Positions 9,131 through 16,332 of a DNA stretch of 31,316 nt are shown piece after piece (positions within the stretch are counted from its first letter, which is position 1; each line of letters begins with the position of its first letter). Location: assembly GCA_021166835.1 (NCBI GenBank), contig JAJPEN010000050.1:1-31316 (forward strand). Reading direction: 5' to 3'. Source of the stretch: Burkholderiaceae bacterium (GTDB taxonomy: Bacteria > Pseudomonadota > Gammaproteobacteria > Burkholderiales > Burkholderiaceae). The translations under genes and the position numbers were made by a program. The notes beneath the pieces are model-generated. The model was not told the DNA's origin. It worked only from the letters and a program-made list of their open reading frames with translations, and did not search any database.

Positions 9131-9742
9131 TCAGGTCCTGGGAGACGCCGTCCCGGCCCGCTCTACGCCCTCCGGCGCCGGGAACGTCGCTGCCACCCGG
9201 CCGGCCTCGTCGTAGACCCCGATCAGCATCCGGAGCAGCGCAGTGCTCTCGGCGAGCCGGTCGTCGATGCCTTCGATGTTCCTGGTGCGGTCGGTCAGCA
9301 GGCTGCGCCGGATGCGGCCGTATTCGTTCATGAAGGCATTGCCCTTCTCGGTCGCCTCGTAGGTCTGCAGCTTGCCGCTGCCGCTGATCTTCTTCGAGAC
9401 GAGTCGGTACTTCATCAGCTTGCGCAGGCTGTACTGCACGTTCGAGATGCCGTCGACGTTGAGCTGGCGGGCGAGCAGCGCGGCGGTCTGGGGCCGGTCC
9501 TGCATCCGGATCAGGTGGACCAGCACCACCTCGGCGAAGCTCAGGTGCCCGAAGCCGCAGCGGCTGGCGACGTGCAGCGAGAAGCGCTCGTAGCTGTTGC
9601 GGAACTGCTTCACCGCCCATTCGAACTCCGTGGTCACCGCCTCGTGGGGGCTGCCGCCGCGAAAGCCGTGGTAGTAGTTCAGGTCCACTGTGGTTTTCCG
9701 GGTTGTGGGTCGATCGGTCGGGAGATCCGCATATCCGTTCAT
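9131..9742 (-). CDS. MarR-type winged-helix transcriptional regulator
   Basis: A 203-residue predicted DNA-binding protein. The central part (about residues 65-150) reads as a MarR-type winged helix: SFAEVVLVHLIRM, then the recognition region RPQTAALLARQLNVDGISNVQYSLRKL, then a wing (LVSKKISGSGKLQTYEATEKG) and a C-terminal dimerisation helix. The ATG at 9742 is taken as the start; a GTG beginning VDLNYYHGFRGG about 18 residues in is an alternative. It is divergent from the thiolase across an AT-rich operator-like region and convergent with the PaaK-like gene 18 bp away. It is the only local regulator of the mutase locus, so it probably controls that pathway in response to a CoA ester or free acid. 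Confidence 0.82.
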   Translation of the reverse strand: MNGYADLPTDRPTTRKTTVDLNYYHGFRGGSPHEAVTTEFEWAVKQFRNSYERFSLHVASRCGFGHLSFAEVVLVHLIRMQDRPQTAALLARQLNVDGISNVQYSLRKLMKYRLVSKKISGSGKLQTYEATEKGNAFMNEYGRIRRSLLTDRTRNIEGIDDRLAESTALLRMLIGVYDEAGRVAATFPAPEGVERAGTASPRT

Positions 9743-9789
9743 TTTCGTTCAGCGCGGCGCGCCCCCGCCACCAGAGGATGATTGTATCG

Positions 9790-9807
9790 ATTCAATTCAG
9801 GTTGAAT
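9790..9807. promoter_or_regulatory. Inverted repeat, candidate MarR-type operator
   Basis: ATTCAA-TTCAGG-TTGAAT is a perfect 6-bp inverted repeat with a 6-bp spacer. It lies in a markedly AT-rich stretch (9781-9827) between the regulator and the thiolase. It overlaps the 13-bp shared motif at 9805-9817 and lies between outward-facing promoter elements. Autorepression plus control of the thiolase is the likely role. Confidence 0.5.
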
Positions 9808-9825
9808 TTCAATTGATCTTATATT
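9797..9825 (+). promoter_or_regulatory. Candidate thiolase promoter
   Basis: TATATT at 9820-9825 matches the -10 consensus at 5 of 6 positions. TTCAGG at 9797-9802 is a weak -35, 17 bp away. Predicted transcription would start about 27 bases before the thiolase ATG. On the other strand TACAAT (complement of 9781-9786) is a good -10 for the regulator gene. Confidence 0.4.
9805..9817 (-). promoter_or_regulatory. Shared 13-bp motif, copy A
   Basis: Minus-strand sequence ATCAATTGAAATT fits WTYRATTGAAADT, which recurs upstream of hyuA (15053-15065) and in the dctP/mutase intergenic region (20999-21011). This copy flanks the inverted repeat at 9790-9807. It is proposed as part of the binding site of the adjacent MarR-type regulator. 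Confidence 0.45.
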
Positions 9826-9858
9826 AACCTGCGCGACTCGAACCCACCCGAGTCGTCC

Positions 9859-11064
9859 ATGCACGTCGCCGCCGAGATTCCGTACGGGGCCTACTGGAGC
9901 ACGCCGTTCGCGCGCTGGCAAGGCAGCTTCGCCGGCCTGCACAGTATCGAATTCGCCGCGCACGTGGCGCGCGCCGAGCTGGCCCGGCGCGGCATCGCCC
10001 CGGAAGTGCTCGACTACGGGGTGCTCGGCATCTCCGTGCCGCAGAAGCATTCGTTCTACGGCCTGCCATGGCTGGCGGGGCGCATCGGCGCCGGTCACAT
10101 CGGCGGCCCCACGCTGATGCAGGCCTGCGCCACCGGCGTTCGCACGTTGCTGGCCGCGTCGCAGGAGATCGGTGCCGGCCTGGCGAGCGCAGCACTCGCG
10201 ATCAACTGCGACCGCACCTCGAACGGTCCGCACCTCTACTATCCGGATCCTCGCGGGCCTGGCGGCACCGGCACCGCCGAGAACTGGGTGATGGACAACT
10301 TCGGCTGCGACCCGCTCGGCGGCCACACGATGCTGAGCACCGCCGAGAACGTCGCGAAGAAGTACGGCATTTCCACCTCGCAGCAGCACGAAGTCGTCCT
10401 GATGCGCGAAGCGCAGTACCGCGATGCGCTGGCCGACGGCGCGGCGTTCCTCAAGCGCTTCATGACGCTGCCGTTCGAGGTTCCGGCGCCCGGCTACCGA
10501 AAGAGCGCCGGCACGCTCGAGGGCGACGAGGGCGTCACGCACTCCACGCCCGAGGGGCTGGCGCAGCTGCGGCCCGTCGCGCAGGGCGGCACGGTCACCT
10601 ACGGCGGCCAGACGCATCCGGCCGACGGCAATGCGGCGATCCTCGTCGCCGCTCCCGGGCGCGCGCGCGAGCTGTCCAGCGATCCGAAGATCGCGATCCG
10701 GCTGCGCGGCTTCGGTCTGGCGCGCGCCGCGCTCGCCCACATGCCCGAGGCCACGGTGCCGGCGGCGCGGCGCGCGCTCGAGCAGGCCGGACGCACGATC
10801 GGGCAGATGGCGGCGATCAAGACGCACAACCCGTTCGCGGTCAACGACCTGTACTTCGCGCAGCAGACCGGCGTCGAGCTGAGGTCGATGAACAACTATG
10901 GCTGCTCGCTCGTCTGGGGTCATCCGCAGGCGCCGATGGGCACGCGCAGCGTCATCGAGCTGATCGAGGAGCTCGTGATCCGCGGCGGCGGCTGGGGACT
11001 GTTCGCCGGCTGTGCCGCAGGCGACACCGCGATGGCGGTGGTCATCGAGGTCGGCGACGCGTAG
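9859..11064 (+). CDS. Thiolase-family protein (SCP2-type acyltransferase)
   Basis: A 401-residue thiolase-fold enzyme expected to cleave a 3-ketoacyl-CoA with CoA, or to run in reverse. The nucleophilic cysteine is C90 in MQACATG. The histidine motif is KTHNPFAVNDLYF (H323, replacing the common HNEAFA), followed by NNYGCSLVWGHPQAPMG (H355). The second catalytic cysteine is C385 in LFAGCAAGDTAM. The full catalytic set is therefore present although the motif sequences are divergent. No ribosome binding site is evident before ATG 9859. It is divergent from the MarR-type gene and convergent with hyuB. No DUF35-type partner, common beside SCP2-like thiolases, is in the window. A last-step role in the mutase pathway is inferred. 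Confidence 0.85.
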   Translation: MHVAAEIPYGAYWSTPFARWQGSFAGLHSIEFAAHVARAELARRGIAPEVLDYGVLGISVPQKHSFYGLPWLAGRIGAGHIGGPTLMQACATGVRTLLAASQEIGAGLASAALAINCDRTSNGPHLYYPDPRGPGGTGTAENWVMDNFGCDPLGGHTMLSTAENVAKKYGISTSQQHEVVLMREAQYRDALADGAAFLKRFMTLPFEVPAPGYRKSAGTLEGDEGVTHSTPEGLAQLRPVAQGGTVTYGGQTHPADGNAAILVAAPGRARELSSDPKIAIRLRGFGLARAALAHMPEATVPAARRALEQAGRTIGQMAAIKTHNPFAVNDLYFAQQTGVELRSMNNYGCSLVWGHPQAPMGTRSVIELIEELVIRGGGWGLFAGCAAGDTAMAVVIEVGDA

Positions 11065-11095
11065 GCACGCCGGAAAGCCGCACAGCACGCCGGAA
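11065..11095 (+). repeat. Short direct repeat downstream of the thiolase
   Basis: GCACGCCGGAA occurs at 11065-11075 and again at 11085-11095, exactly 20 bp apart, immediately after the thiolase stop. It may be a small local duplication; no function can be assigned. Confidence 0.4.
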
Positions 11096-11126
11096 GACGC
11101 ACCGGCGAACTGCGGCGCGGACGGCG

Positions 11127-11146
11127 CGGACCGCGCGGCCGGTCCG
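11127..11146. terminator. GC-rich hairpin between convergent thiolase and hyuB
   Basis: CGGACCG-CGCGGC-CGGTCCG forms a perfect 7-bp stem with a 6-base loop between the two convergent genes. No T-tract follows on either strand. It may serve as a bidirectional pause or Rho-assisted terminator, not a strong intrinsic one. Confidence 0.4.
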
Positions 11147-11166
11147 GCGCAAGGCGATGCATCCGT

Positions 11167-12885
11167 TCAGCCGGCCGTTCCTTCCGGTTCCCAGCCGTAG
11201 GCGGCACGCGCCTGCGCGAGCGACACCACTCCGTCGGCCAGATCGTCGGCGAGGCTCGCGCGGTCGCGCGCCAGCGGGTCGCCGAATCCGCCGCCGCCGG
11301 TCACTCGCAGCTCGACTTCGTCGCCCTGGTTCAGCATGAAGAAAGACTCGGTGTCGATGCGCTCCGCCTCGCCGCCGCCGCGGCGGCGCACCCGCAGCTC
11401 CGAGATCGGCGAGCGCTGCCCGCCCGCGAGCCCGTACGGGCGGGTCTCGTCGTTGACGCCGCCGCCGAAGTTGACCGCCATGATGCCGTCGGCCTCCACC
11501 CGCCAGCGGTAGACCGTGCCCAGCCCGCCGCGCCAGCGCCCGGGGCCGGCGCTGTCCTGCCAGTACTCGTACTGCAGCACCGTGTAGGGGTCGATCAGCT
11601 CGTGCAGCTCCGGATCGGGCGCGCGAAGGCTTCCGCCGCAGAACGACGGGCCGACGTGATCCCATCCGTCCAGTCCGTGCGTGGCGCCGGCGCCCGACTT
11701 GCCCATGAAGTGGATGTCGCCGAACAGCCTCTGCGTGCGCGGGTTCAAGCCCATCGTCGCCGGCGCCAGCCAGCGTCCCCAGCCGGCGTAGACGCGCTCG
11801 GGCGCGGCCTGCGCCAGCGCCAGCCAGATCGCCTCGACGATCGCCTGCGACGCCGACACCGTGCAACAACTCACCGGCGCCGGCTCGCGCGCATGCAGGA
11901 CCGTGCCTTCCTTCGCCGTGACGCTCAACGCGCGCAGCGCCCCTTCGTTGTACTTGACGTCGGCGCAGATCGTCAGGAACAGCGCCTGGAACGAGGCGGA
12001 CACGGTGTTGGCCAGCGTGCTGTTGACGTAGCCGCTCGCCTGCGGATCGCTGTCGGACCAGTCGAAATGGATAGCCTCGTCGGAGATGGTGAGCGCGAGC
12101 CGCACGCCGATCTTCTTCGTCTTGTCGATGCCGTCATGGTCGATGAAGCTCTCGGCCCGGTACACGCCGTTGGGCAGGTCGCGCAGCGCGGCTCGGGCCT
12201 GACGCTCCGAGGCGTCCAGTATCTGATCGGCGGCGCCGCGCAGCACCGGCAGTCCGTATTTCCGGATCAGCGCGCGCAGGCTGCGTTCGCCGATCGTGCA
12301 GGCGCCGATCTGGCATTCGAGATCGGCCTCGACCAGCCACGGCATCCGCACGTTGAGCAGGATGAAGTCCCACAGCGACTTGTTGCGCTTGCCCTTGTCC
12401 AGCAGCTTCGCCGGAGGAATGCGCACGCATTCCTCCCACACCGTGCGCGCCGCGGGGTTGTAGCCGACCACGCCGCCGCCGCCGACGTCGGCGTGATGGC
12501 CCTTCGACACCGACCAGAACTGGATCTCGCTGTCGGCGAAGACCGGCTTGGCGATCGTGATGTCGGGCGGATGATTGTTGCCGTGATAGGGGTCGTTGAG
12601 GATGAAGACGTCCCCCTCGTGGATGTCGCCCGCGTACTCCTTCGCGATGCTCTCGAGCGCGAACGGCAGTGCCCCCATCAGCACCGGGATGTATGCAGTC
12701 TGCGCGAGCAGCCGCAGCCGGTGGTCGAAGATTCCGGTGACGAAGTCGCGCGCCTCCGAGAAGATCGGCGAGCGCGAGGTTCTCAGCATCGTCTGGCCGA
12801 TCTCCCTGCTGATCGCTTCCAGCCGGCTGCCGATGACCGAAACCTTGATCGGATCGACCTCCGAAACGCCGCTCGTCGCGTTCAT
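11167..12885 (-). CDS. Hydantoinase B/oxoprolinase family protein (HyuB-like)
   Basis: A 572-residue protein of the HyuB family, which pairs with HyuA in ATP-dependent hydantoinases, 5-oxoprolinases, caprolactamase and acetone- or acetophenone-carboxylase relatives. Diagnostic segments are ILNDPYHGNNHPPD (97-108), SKGHHADVGGG (about 128-137, with paired histidines that may bind metal), the central repeats around DWSDSDPQASGYVNS, and the C-terminal TGGGGFGDPLARD. Length is in the normal range of about 520-600. The ATG at 12885 overlaps the hyuA stop (ATGA) and has a GAGG just upstream, so it is coupled to hyuA. Sequence alone does not separate lactam or imide hydrolysis from ketone carboxylation. 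Confidence 0.9.
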   Translation of the reverse strand: MNATSGVSEVDPIKVSVIGSRLEAISREIGQTMLRTSRSPIFSEARDFVTGIFDHRLRLLAQTAYIPVLMGALPFALESIAKEYAGDIHEGDVFILNDPYHGNNHPPDITIAKPVFADSEIQFWSVSKGHHADVGGGGVVGYNPAARTVWEECVRIPPAKLLDKGKRNKSLWDFILLNVRMPWLVEADLECQIGACTIGERSLRALIRKYGLPVLRGAADQILDASERQARAALRDLPNGVYRAESFIDHDGIDKTKKIGVRLALTISDEAIHFDWSDSDPQASGYVNSTLANTVSASFQALFLTICADVKYNEGALRALSVTAKEGTVLHAREPAPVSCCTVSASQAIVEAIWLALAQAAPERVYAGWGRWLAPATMGLNPRTQRLFGDIHFMGKSGAGATHGLDGWDHVGPSFCGGSLRAPDPELHELIDPYTVLQYEYWQDSAGPGRWRGGLGTVYRWRVEADGIMAVNFGGGVNDETRPYGLAGGQRSPISELRVRRRGGGEAERIDTESFFMLNQGDEVELRVTGGGGFGDPLARDRASLADDLADGVVSLAQARAAYGWEPEGTAG

Positions 12886-14981
12886 GCCGTTGCCTCCTCG
12901 GTCAGTTGCCCGGCAAGGACCTTCAGGTCGCTGCCCTTGCGATGCATCAGGTAGTTGTTGGCCGCGTCGCAGACCAGCTCGAAATCGGGCGGCACCAGGA
13001 TCGTGGTGGTCGGCTGGACCACGATCGCGGGTCCGGGCACGACGTTGCCGTGAACCAGCCGCTGCCCGTCGTACACCGGCGTCTCGCTGAACGCGCCGCT
13101 GAACCACGCCTTGCGGGAACCGGTGCGCGCCTCGGATGGATCGGCGCCGCGCGCCTCGACCCGTTCGACGGTCGGTTTCCCGGTGAGCCCGCGCGCGCTC
13201 ACGCGCAGATTGATGATCTCGATCGGCGATCCGGGCGTCGAGTAGCCGTACAGCTCGTCGTGGCGGCGGTGGAAGGCCGCTTCGAGCGCTTCGAGCGCCG
13301 CCGGCGTGAACTCGCCGTCGTGAAACGCCGGCACCTCGACCTCGTTGAACTGCCCGACGTAGCGCAGGTCGGCCGAGTATTCGAGAACCACCTGCCGGGA
13401 CGAAACGTTCTCCGCCTCGAGTGTCCGCATGGCGCGGCCGGCGATCTCGCGGTAGATCTGCGCGACCGCGTCGAGATCGACCGCTGCGAACTCGCGCGCA
13501 TAGGTGTGGACGTAGTCGTGCTTGAGATCCGAGAGGAGCATCCCCGCCGCGCAGAACACCGACGACTCGCGGGGAATCAGGATCAGCGGTATCTCGAGGT
13601 CGCGCGCGATCGCCCCCGCGTGCAGGGGGCCGACGCCGCCCGCGACGACCAGCACGAATTCGCGCGGGTCGTAGCCGCGCTGCACCGATGCCACCGAGAT
13701 CGCCGCTGCCATGTTGGCGTTCACGACCTGGTAGATGCCGTAGGCCGCCTCCACCGTGCCGAGCCCGAGCGGCTGGCCGACGTGCTGTGCGATCGCCTCC
13801 TGCGCGGCCTCGCCGTCCAGCGTGAGCTCGTCGCCGGCGCTGTCCAGGTAGCCGAGCACGTAGTTGGCGTCGGTCACGGTCGGCAGAACGCCTCCGCGGC
13901 CGTAGCAGGCCGGCCCCGGAACGGCGCCGGCGCTCTTCGGCCCGACGTTGAGCAGGCCGCCGGCGTCGATCCAGGCGATCGACCCGCCGCCCGAGCCCAC
14001 CGTATGGATGTCGAGGATCGGCGAGGCGACGCGATGCCCGCCGATGCTGCCTTCGGTGGTGACGCCGGGCAGCCCGTTGCGGATCAGCGCGACGTCGAAC
14101 GAGGTGCCTCCCATGTCGACGGTGATCAGGTTGCGGAACCCGTGCACCGATCCGTAGTGGATGCCCGCCTGCGGCGCGCCCGCCGGGCCCGACAGCAGGG
14201 TGTTGGAGGCGAAGCGCTGCGCCACCTCCGGCGACATCACGCCGCCGTTCGACTGCATGATCAGCAGCGTGCCGCCGAAGCCGAGATCGTCGAGCCGTTG
14301 CCGCAGACGCGACAGGTAGCGGTTCAGCACCGGCCCGACGTAGGAGTTCAGCACCGTCGTGCTGTGCCGCTCGTACACCCGGATCTGCGGCAGCACCTCG
14401 GTGGACAGCGAGACGTAGACGCCGGGAAGCTCCTGCTCGAGGATCTCCTTCGTGCGGCGCTCGTGCCGATCGTTGCGGAACGACCAGAGATACGAGACCG
14501 CGACGGCTTCCACGCCTTGCCCGCGGAAGAGCTCGGCCGCGCTGCGGATGTCGCTTTCGTCCAGCGGCGTGGCGACCTCGCCTTCGGAGGACACCCGCTC
14601 GCGGACCGCAGCGATCCGGCGCCGGGGCACCAGTTGCGGCGGCGGCGCGTGGTTGTCGAACTGCTGCTCCTTGATCCCGCGCCGCATGTTCAGCACGTCG
14701 CGGAATCCCTCGGTGGTCACGAAGCCGGTGACCGCGCCCTCGCCGGTCAGCACCGCGTTGGTCGTGATCGTCGTGCCGTGCACGATCGTCTCGACGCGGT
14801 GCAGCCATTCCTTCAGCGTCTGTCCGTCGGCGGTCGCGGCCTTCTCCAGGCCGTTGAAGAAGCCGATCGTCGGATCGCCGGGCGTCGTGGAAGTCTTGTA
14901 GACCCGCGAACTCCCTTCCTCGTCCCTCACCAGGAAGTCGGTGAACGTTCCGCCGACATCCACGCCGATTCGTATCCCCAC
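12882..14981 (-). CDS. Hydantoinase A/oxoprolinase family protein (HyuA-like)
   Basis: A 699-residue ATP-dependent subunit with an acetate-kinase-like nucleotide fold. The first phosphate loop is GVDVGGTFTDF (6-16), HGTTITTN starts at 68, the second phosphate motif DMGGTSFDVALI is at 289-300, and the family signature GGGSIAW...SAGAVPGPACYGRGG runs from 331 to about 364. Length is typical. The start is GTG at 14981, supported by AAAGGAG at good spacing. It should form a complex with the overlapping hyuB product and phosphorylate the substrate or bicarbonate. A 170-bp AT-rich gap separates it from the upstream racemase-like gene, so it probably has its own promoter. Confidence 0.9.
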   Translation of the reverse strand: MGIRIGVDVGGTFTDFLVRDEEGSSRVYKTSTTPGDPTIGFFNGLEKAATADGQTLKEWLHRVETIVHGTTITTNAVLTGEGAVTGFVTTEGFRDVLNMRRGIKEQQFDNHAPPPQLVPRRRIAAVRERVSSEGEVATPLDESDIRSAAELFRGQGVEAVAVSYLWSFRNDRHERRTKEILEQELPGVYVSLSTEVLPQIRVYERHSTTVLNSYVGPVLNRYLSRLRQRLDDLGFGGTLLIMQSNGGVMSPEVAQRFASNTLLSGPAGAPQAGIHYGSVHGFRNLITVDMGGTSFDVALIRNGLPGVTTEGSIGGHRVASPILDIHTVGSGGGSIAWIDAGGLLNVGPKSAGAVPGPACYGRGGVLPTVTDANYVLGYLDSAGDELTLDGEAAQEAIAQHVGQPLGLGTVEAAYGIYQVVNANMAAAISVASVQRGYDPREFVLVVAGGVGPLHAGAIARDLEIPLILIPRESSVFCAAGMLLSDLKHDYVHTYAREFAAVDLDAVAQIYREIAGRAMRTLEAENVSSRQVVLEYSADLRYVGQFNEVEVPAFHDGEFTPAALEALEAAFHRRHDELYGYSTPGSPIEIINLRVSARGLTGKPTVERVEARGADPSEARTGSRKAWFSGAFSETPVYDGQRLVHGNVVPGPAIVVQPTTTILVPPDFELVCDAANNYLMHRKGSDLKVLAGQLTEEATA

Positions 14982-15127
14982 TGAGGTCTCCTTTCGATCG
15001 GATCGACGGCCGGTGCGGTTCGATCCCCGGGTCTGACGAAGTTTTATTTATCTTTGATTGAAAGTGTATAGATAGTATTCGAAGATGGTTTGTATCGCCG
15101 TCGCGGATGGTTGATCTGCATCAAGCG
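14982..15127 (-). promoter_or_regulatory. AT-rich promoter region of hyuAB
   Basis: Between hyuA and the upstream gene there is an unusually AT-rich island (15041-15090) in GC-rich surroundings. On the minus strand it contains TATACA and TACACT as possible -10 elements. The shared 13-bp motif is at 15053-15065. No unique -35/-10 pair can be chosen by eye. hyuAB can probably be transcribed independently of the dctP-led operon. Confidence 0.45.
15053..15065 (+). promoter_or_regulatory. Shared 13-bp motif, copy B
   Basis: TTTGATTGAAAGT fits WTYRATTGAAADT, like copies A (9805-9817, minus) and C (20999-21011). It lies just upstream of hyuA, where an operator for pathway control would be expected. 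Confidence 0.45.
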
Positions 15128-15146
15128 CGCCGGCCCGTGGCCGGCG
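15128..15146 (-). terminator. GC-rich hairpin after the racemase-like gene
   Basis: CGCCGGCC-CGT-GGCCGGCG is a perfect 8-bp stem with a 3-base loop, immediately downstream of the stop codon of the CoA-transferase-fold gene. There is no T-tract on the minus strand. It may attenuate read-through from the dctP-led operon into hyuAB or stabilise the 3' end. Confidence 0.45.
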
Positions 15147-15151
15147 TGGCG

Positions 15152-16330
15152 TCATTCGCCGCCGATGGCGCCGGCCTTGCGCATGTCGTCGATCCGCTCG
15201 TCGGAATAGCCGACCGAGGCCAGCACGCTGCGCGTGTGCTGTCCGAGGCGCGGAGCCCGCCGGCGGATCTCCAGCGGCGTGGCCGACATCCGGAAGGGGG
15301 GGCCGAGCTGAGCCGGCCCGGCCTCGCCGTCGATCCCGGCGCGGCGGACCATCGCGCGGTGCACGACCTGGCGGTCGGCCAGCGCCTGCGCGACGCTGTT
15401 CACCGGGCCGACGCAGGTGTCGACCGTCGCGAGATCCTCCAGCCACTGTACGCTCGGACGGGTCCGGAGGATCGCGGCGATCTGCGCCTGCACCGCGCGG
15501 CTGCGCTCGCCTTCGGCCCACATCTGCGGCGTCAGGTCCTCCCTGCCGAGGAATGCGCAGAAGTTCCGCCAGAAGTGCGGCTCGGTGCAGCCCACCGTCA
15601 GGTGGCCGTCGAACGTCGGATACACCGCGTAGCAGGGGTGGCCGCCGCTGAGCAACGCGCGCCCTCCGGTCGGCGAGGGGCCTCCGGCGAGCACGGTCAT
15701 CGCGTGGATCGACAGCATCGAGACCAGGCCGTCGAGCATCGCCACGTCGACGAACTGCCCCTGGCCGGTGCGGCGCCGGTGCAGCGTCGCCGCGAGCACC
15801 GCGACCGCCGCCGACAGCGCGCCGGCGCCGATGTCCGCGATCTGGATGCCCGGGATCGCCGGCTGCCCGTCGCCGCCGCGCGTCATGTCGAGCACGCCGG
15901 CGATGCCGAGGTAGTTCAGGTCGTGTCCGGCCTGGTCGCGATACGGGCCGTCCTGGCCGTAGCCCGAGATCGAGCAGTACACGATCTGCGCATTGCGGCT
16001 GCGCGCCGCCTCGTAGTCGATGCCGAGCCGCGCCGCGACGCCGGGCCGGAAGCCTTCCACGACGACGTCGGCAGCGGCGATCAGGCGCAGGCAGGCCTCA
16101 CGGCCGTCCTCGCTCTTCAGGTTCAGCACCACGCTGCGCTTGTTGCGGCCGAGCAGTTCGTAGGCTGCGCCCCGCGCGGCCTCGCCGACCGCCAGCGTGC
16201 GCGCGGCGTCGCCGGCGGCGCTCTCGACCTGGACGACGTCGGCGCCCATGTCCGCCAGCAGCATCGTGCAGAACGGGCCCGGCAGGCGCTGCGTCAGGTC
16301 GATGACCTTGAGACCGTCGAGTGCGCCCAT
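15152..16330 (-). CDS. Class III CoA-transferase fold protein, methylacyl-CoA racemase-like
   Basis: A 392-residue CaiB/BaiF-fold protein. Its active-site segments match the alpha-methylacyl-CoA racemase branch better than formyl- or succinyl-CoA transferases: QAGHDLNYLGIAGVL (H136, D137), IADIGAGAL (D166) and TVGCTEPHFWRNF (E250). These correspond to the catalytic His, Asp and Glu of mycobacterial MCR (H126, D156, E241). It would therefore epimerise a 2-methyl-branched acyl-CoA. A true CoA-transferase role, using the usual catalytic aspartate near D166, cannot be excluded. ATG 16330 is 2 bp after the stop of the acyl-CoA synthetase, so the two form an operon. Confidence 0.82.
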   Translation of the reverse strand: MGALDGLKVIDLTQRLPGPFCTMLLADMGADVVQVESAAGDAARTLAVGEAARGAAYELLGRNKRSVVLNLKSEDGREACLRLIAAADVVVEGFRPGVAARLGIDYEAARSRNAQIVYCSISGYGQDGPYRDQAGHDLNYLGIAGVLDMTRGGDGQPAIPGIQIADIGAGALSAAVAVLAATLHRRRTGQGQFVDVAMLDGLVSMLSIHAMTVLAGGPSPTGGRALLSGGHPCYAVYPTFDGHLTVGCTEPHFWRNFCAFLGREDLTPQMWAEGERSRAVQAQIAAILRTRPSVQWLEDLATVDTCVGPVNSVAQALADRQVVHRAMVRRAGIDGEAGPAQLGPPFRMSATPLEIRRRAPRLGQHTRSVLASVGYSDERIDDMRKAGAIGGE

Positions 16331-16332
16331 GC

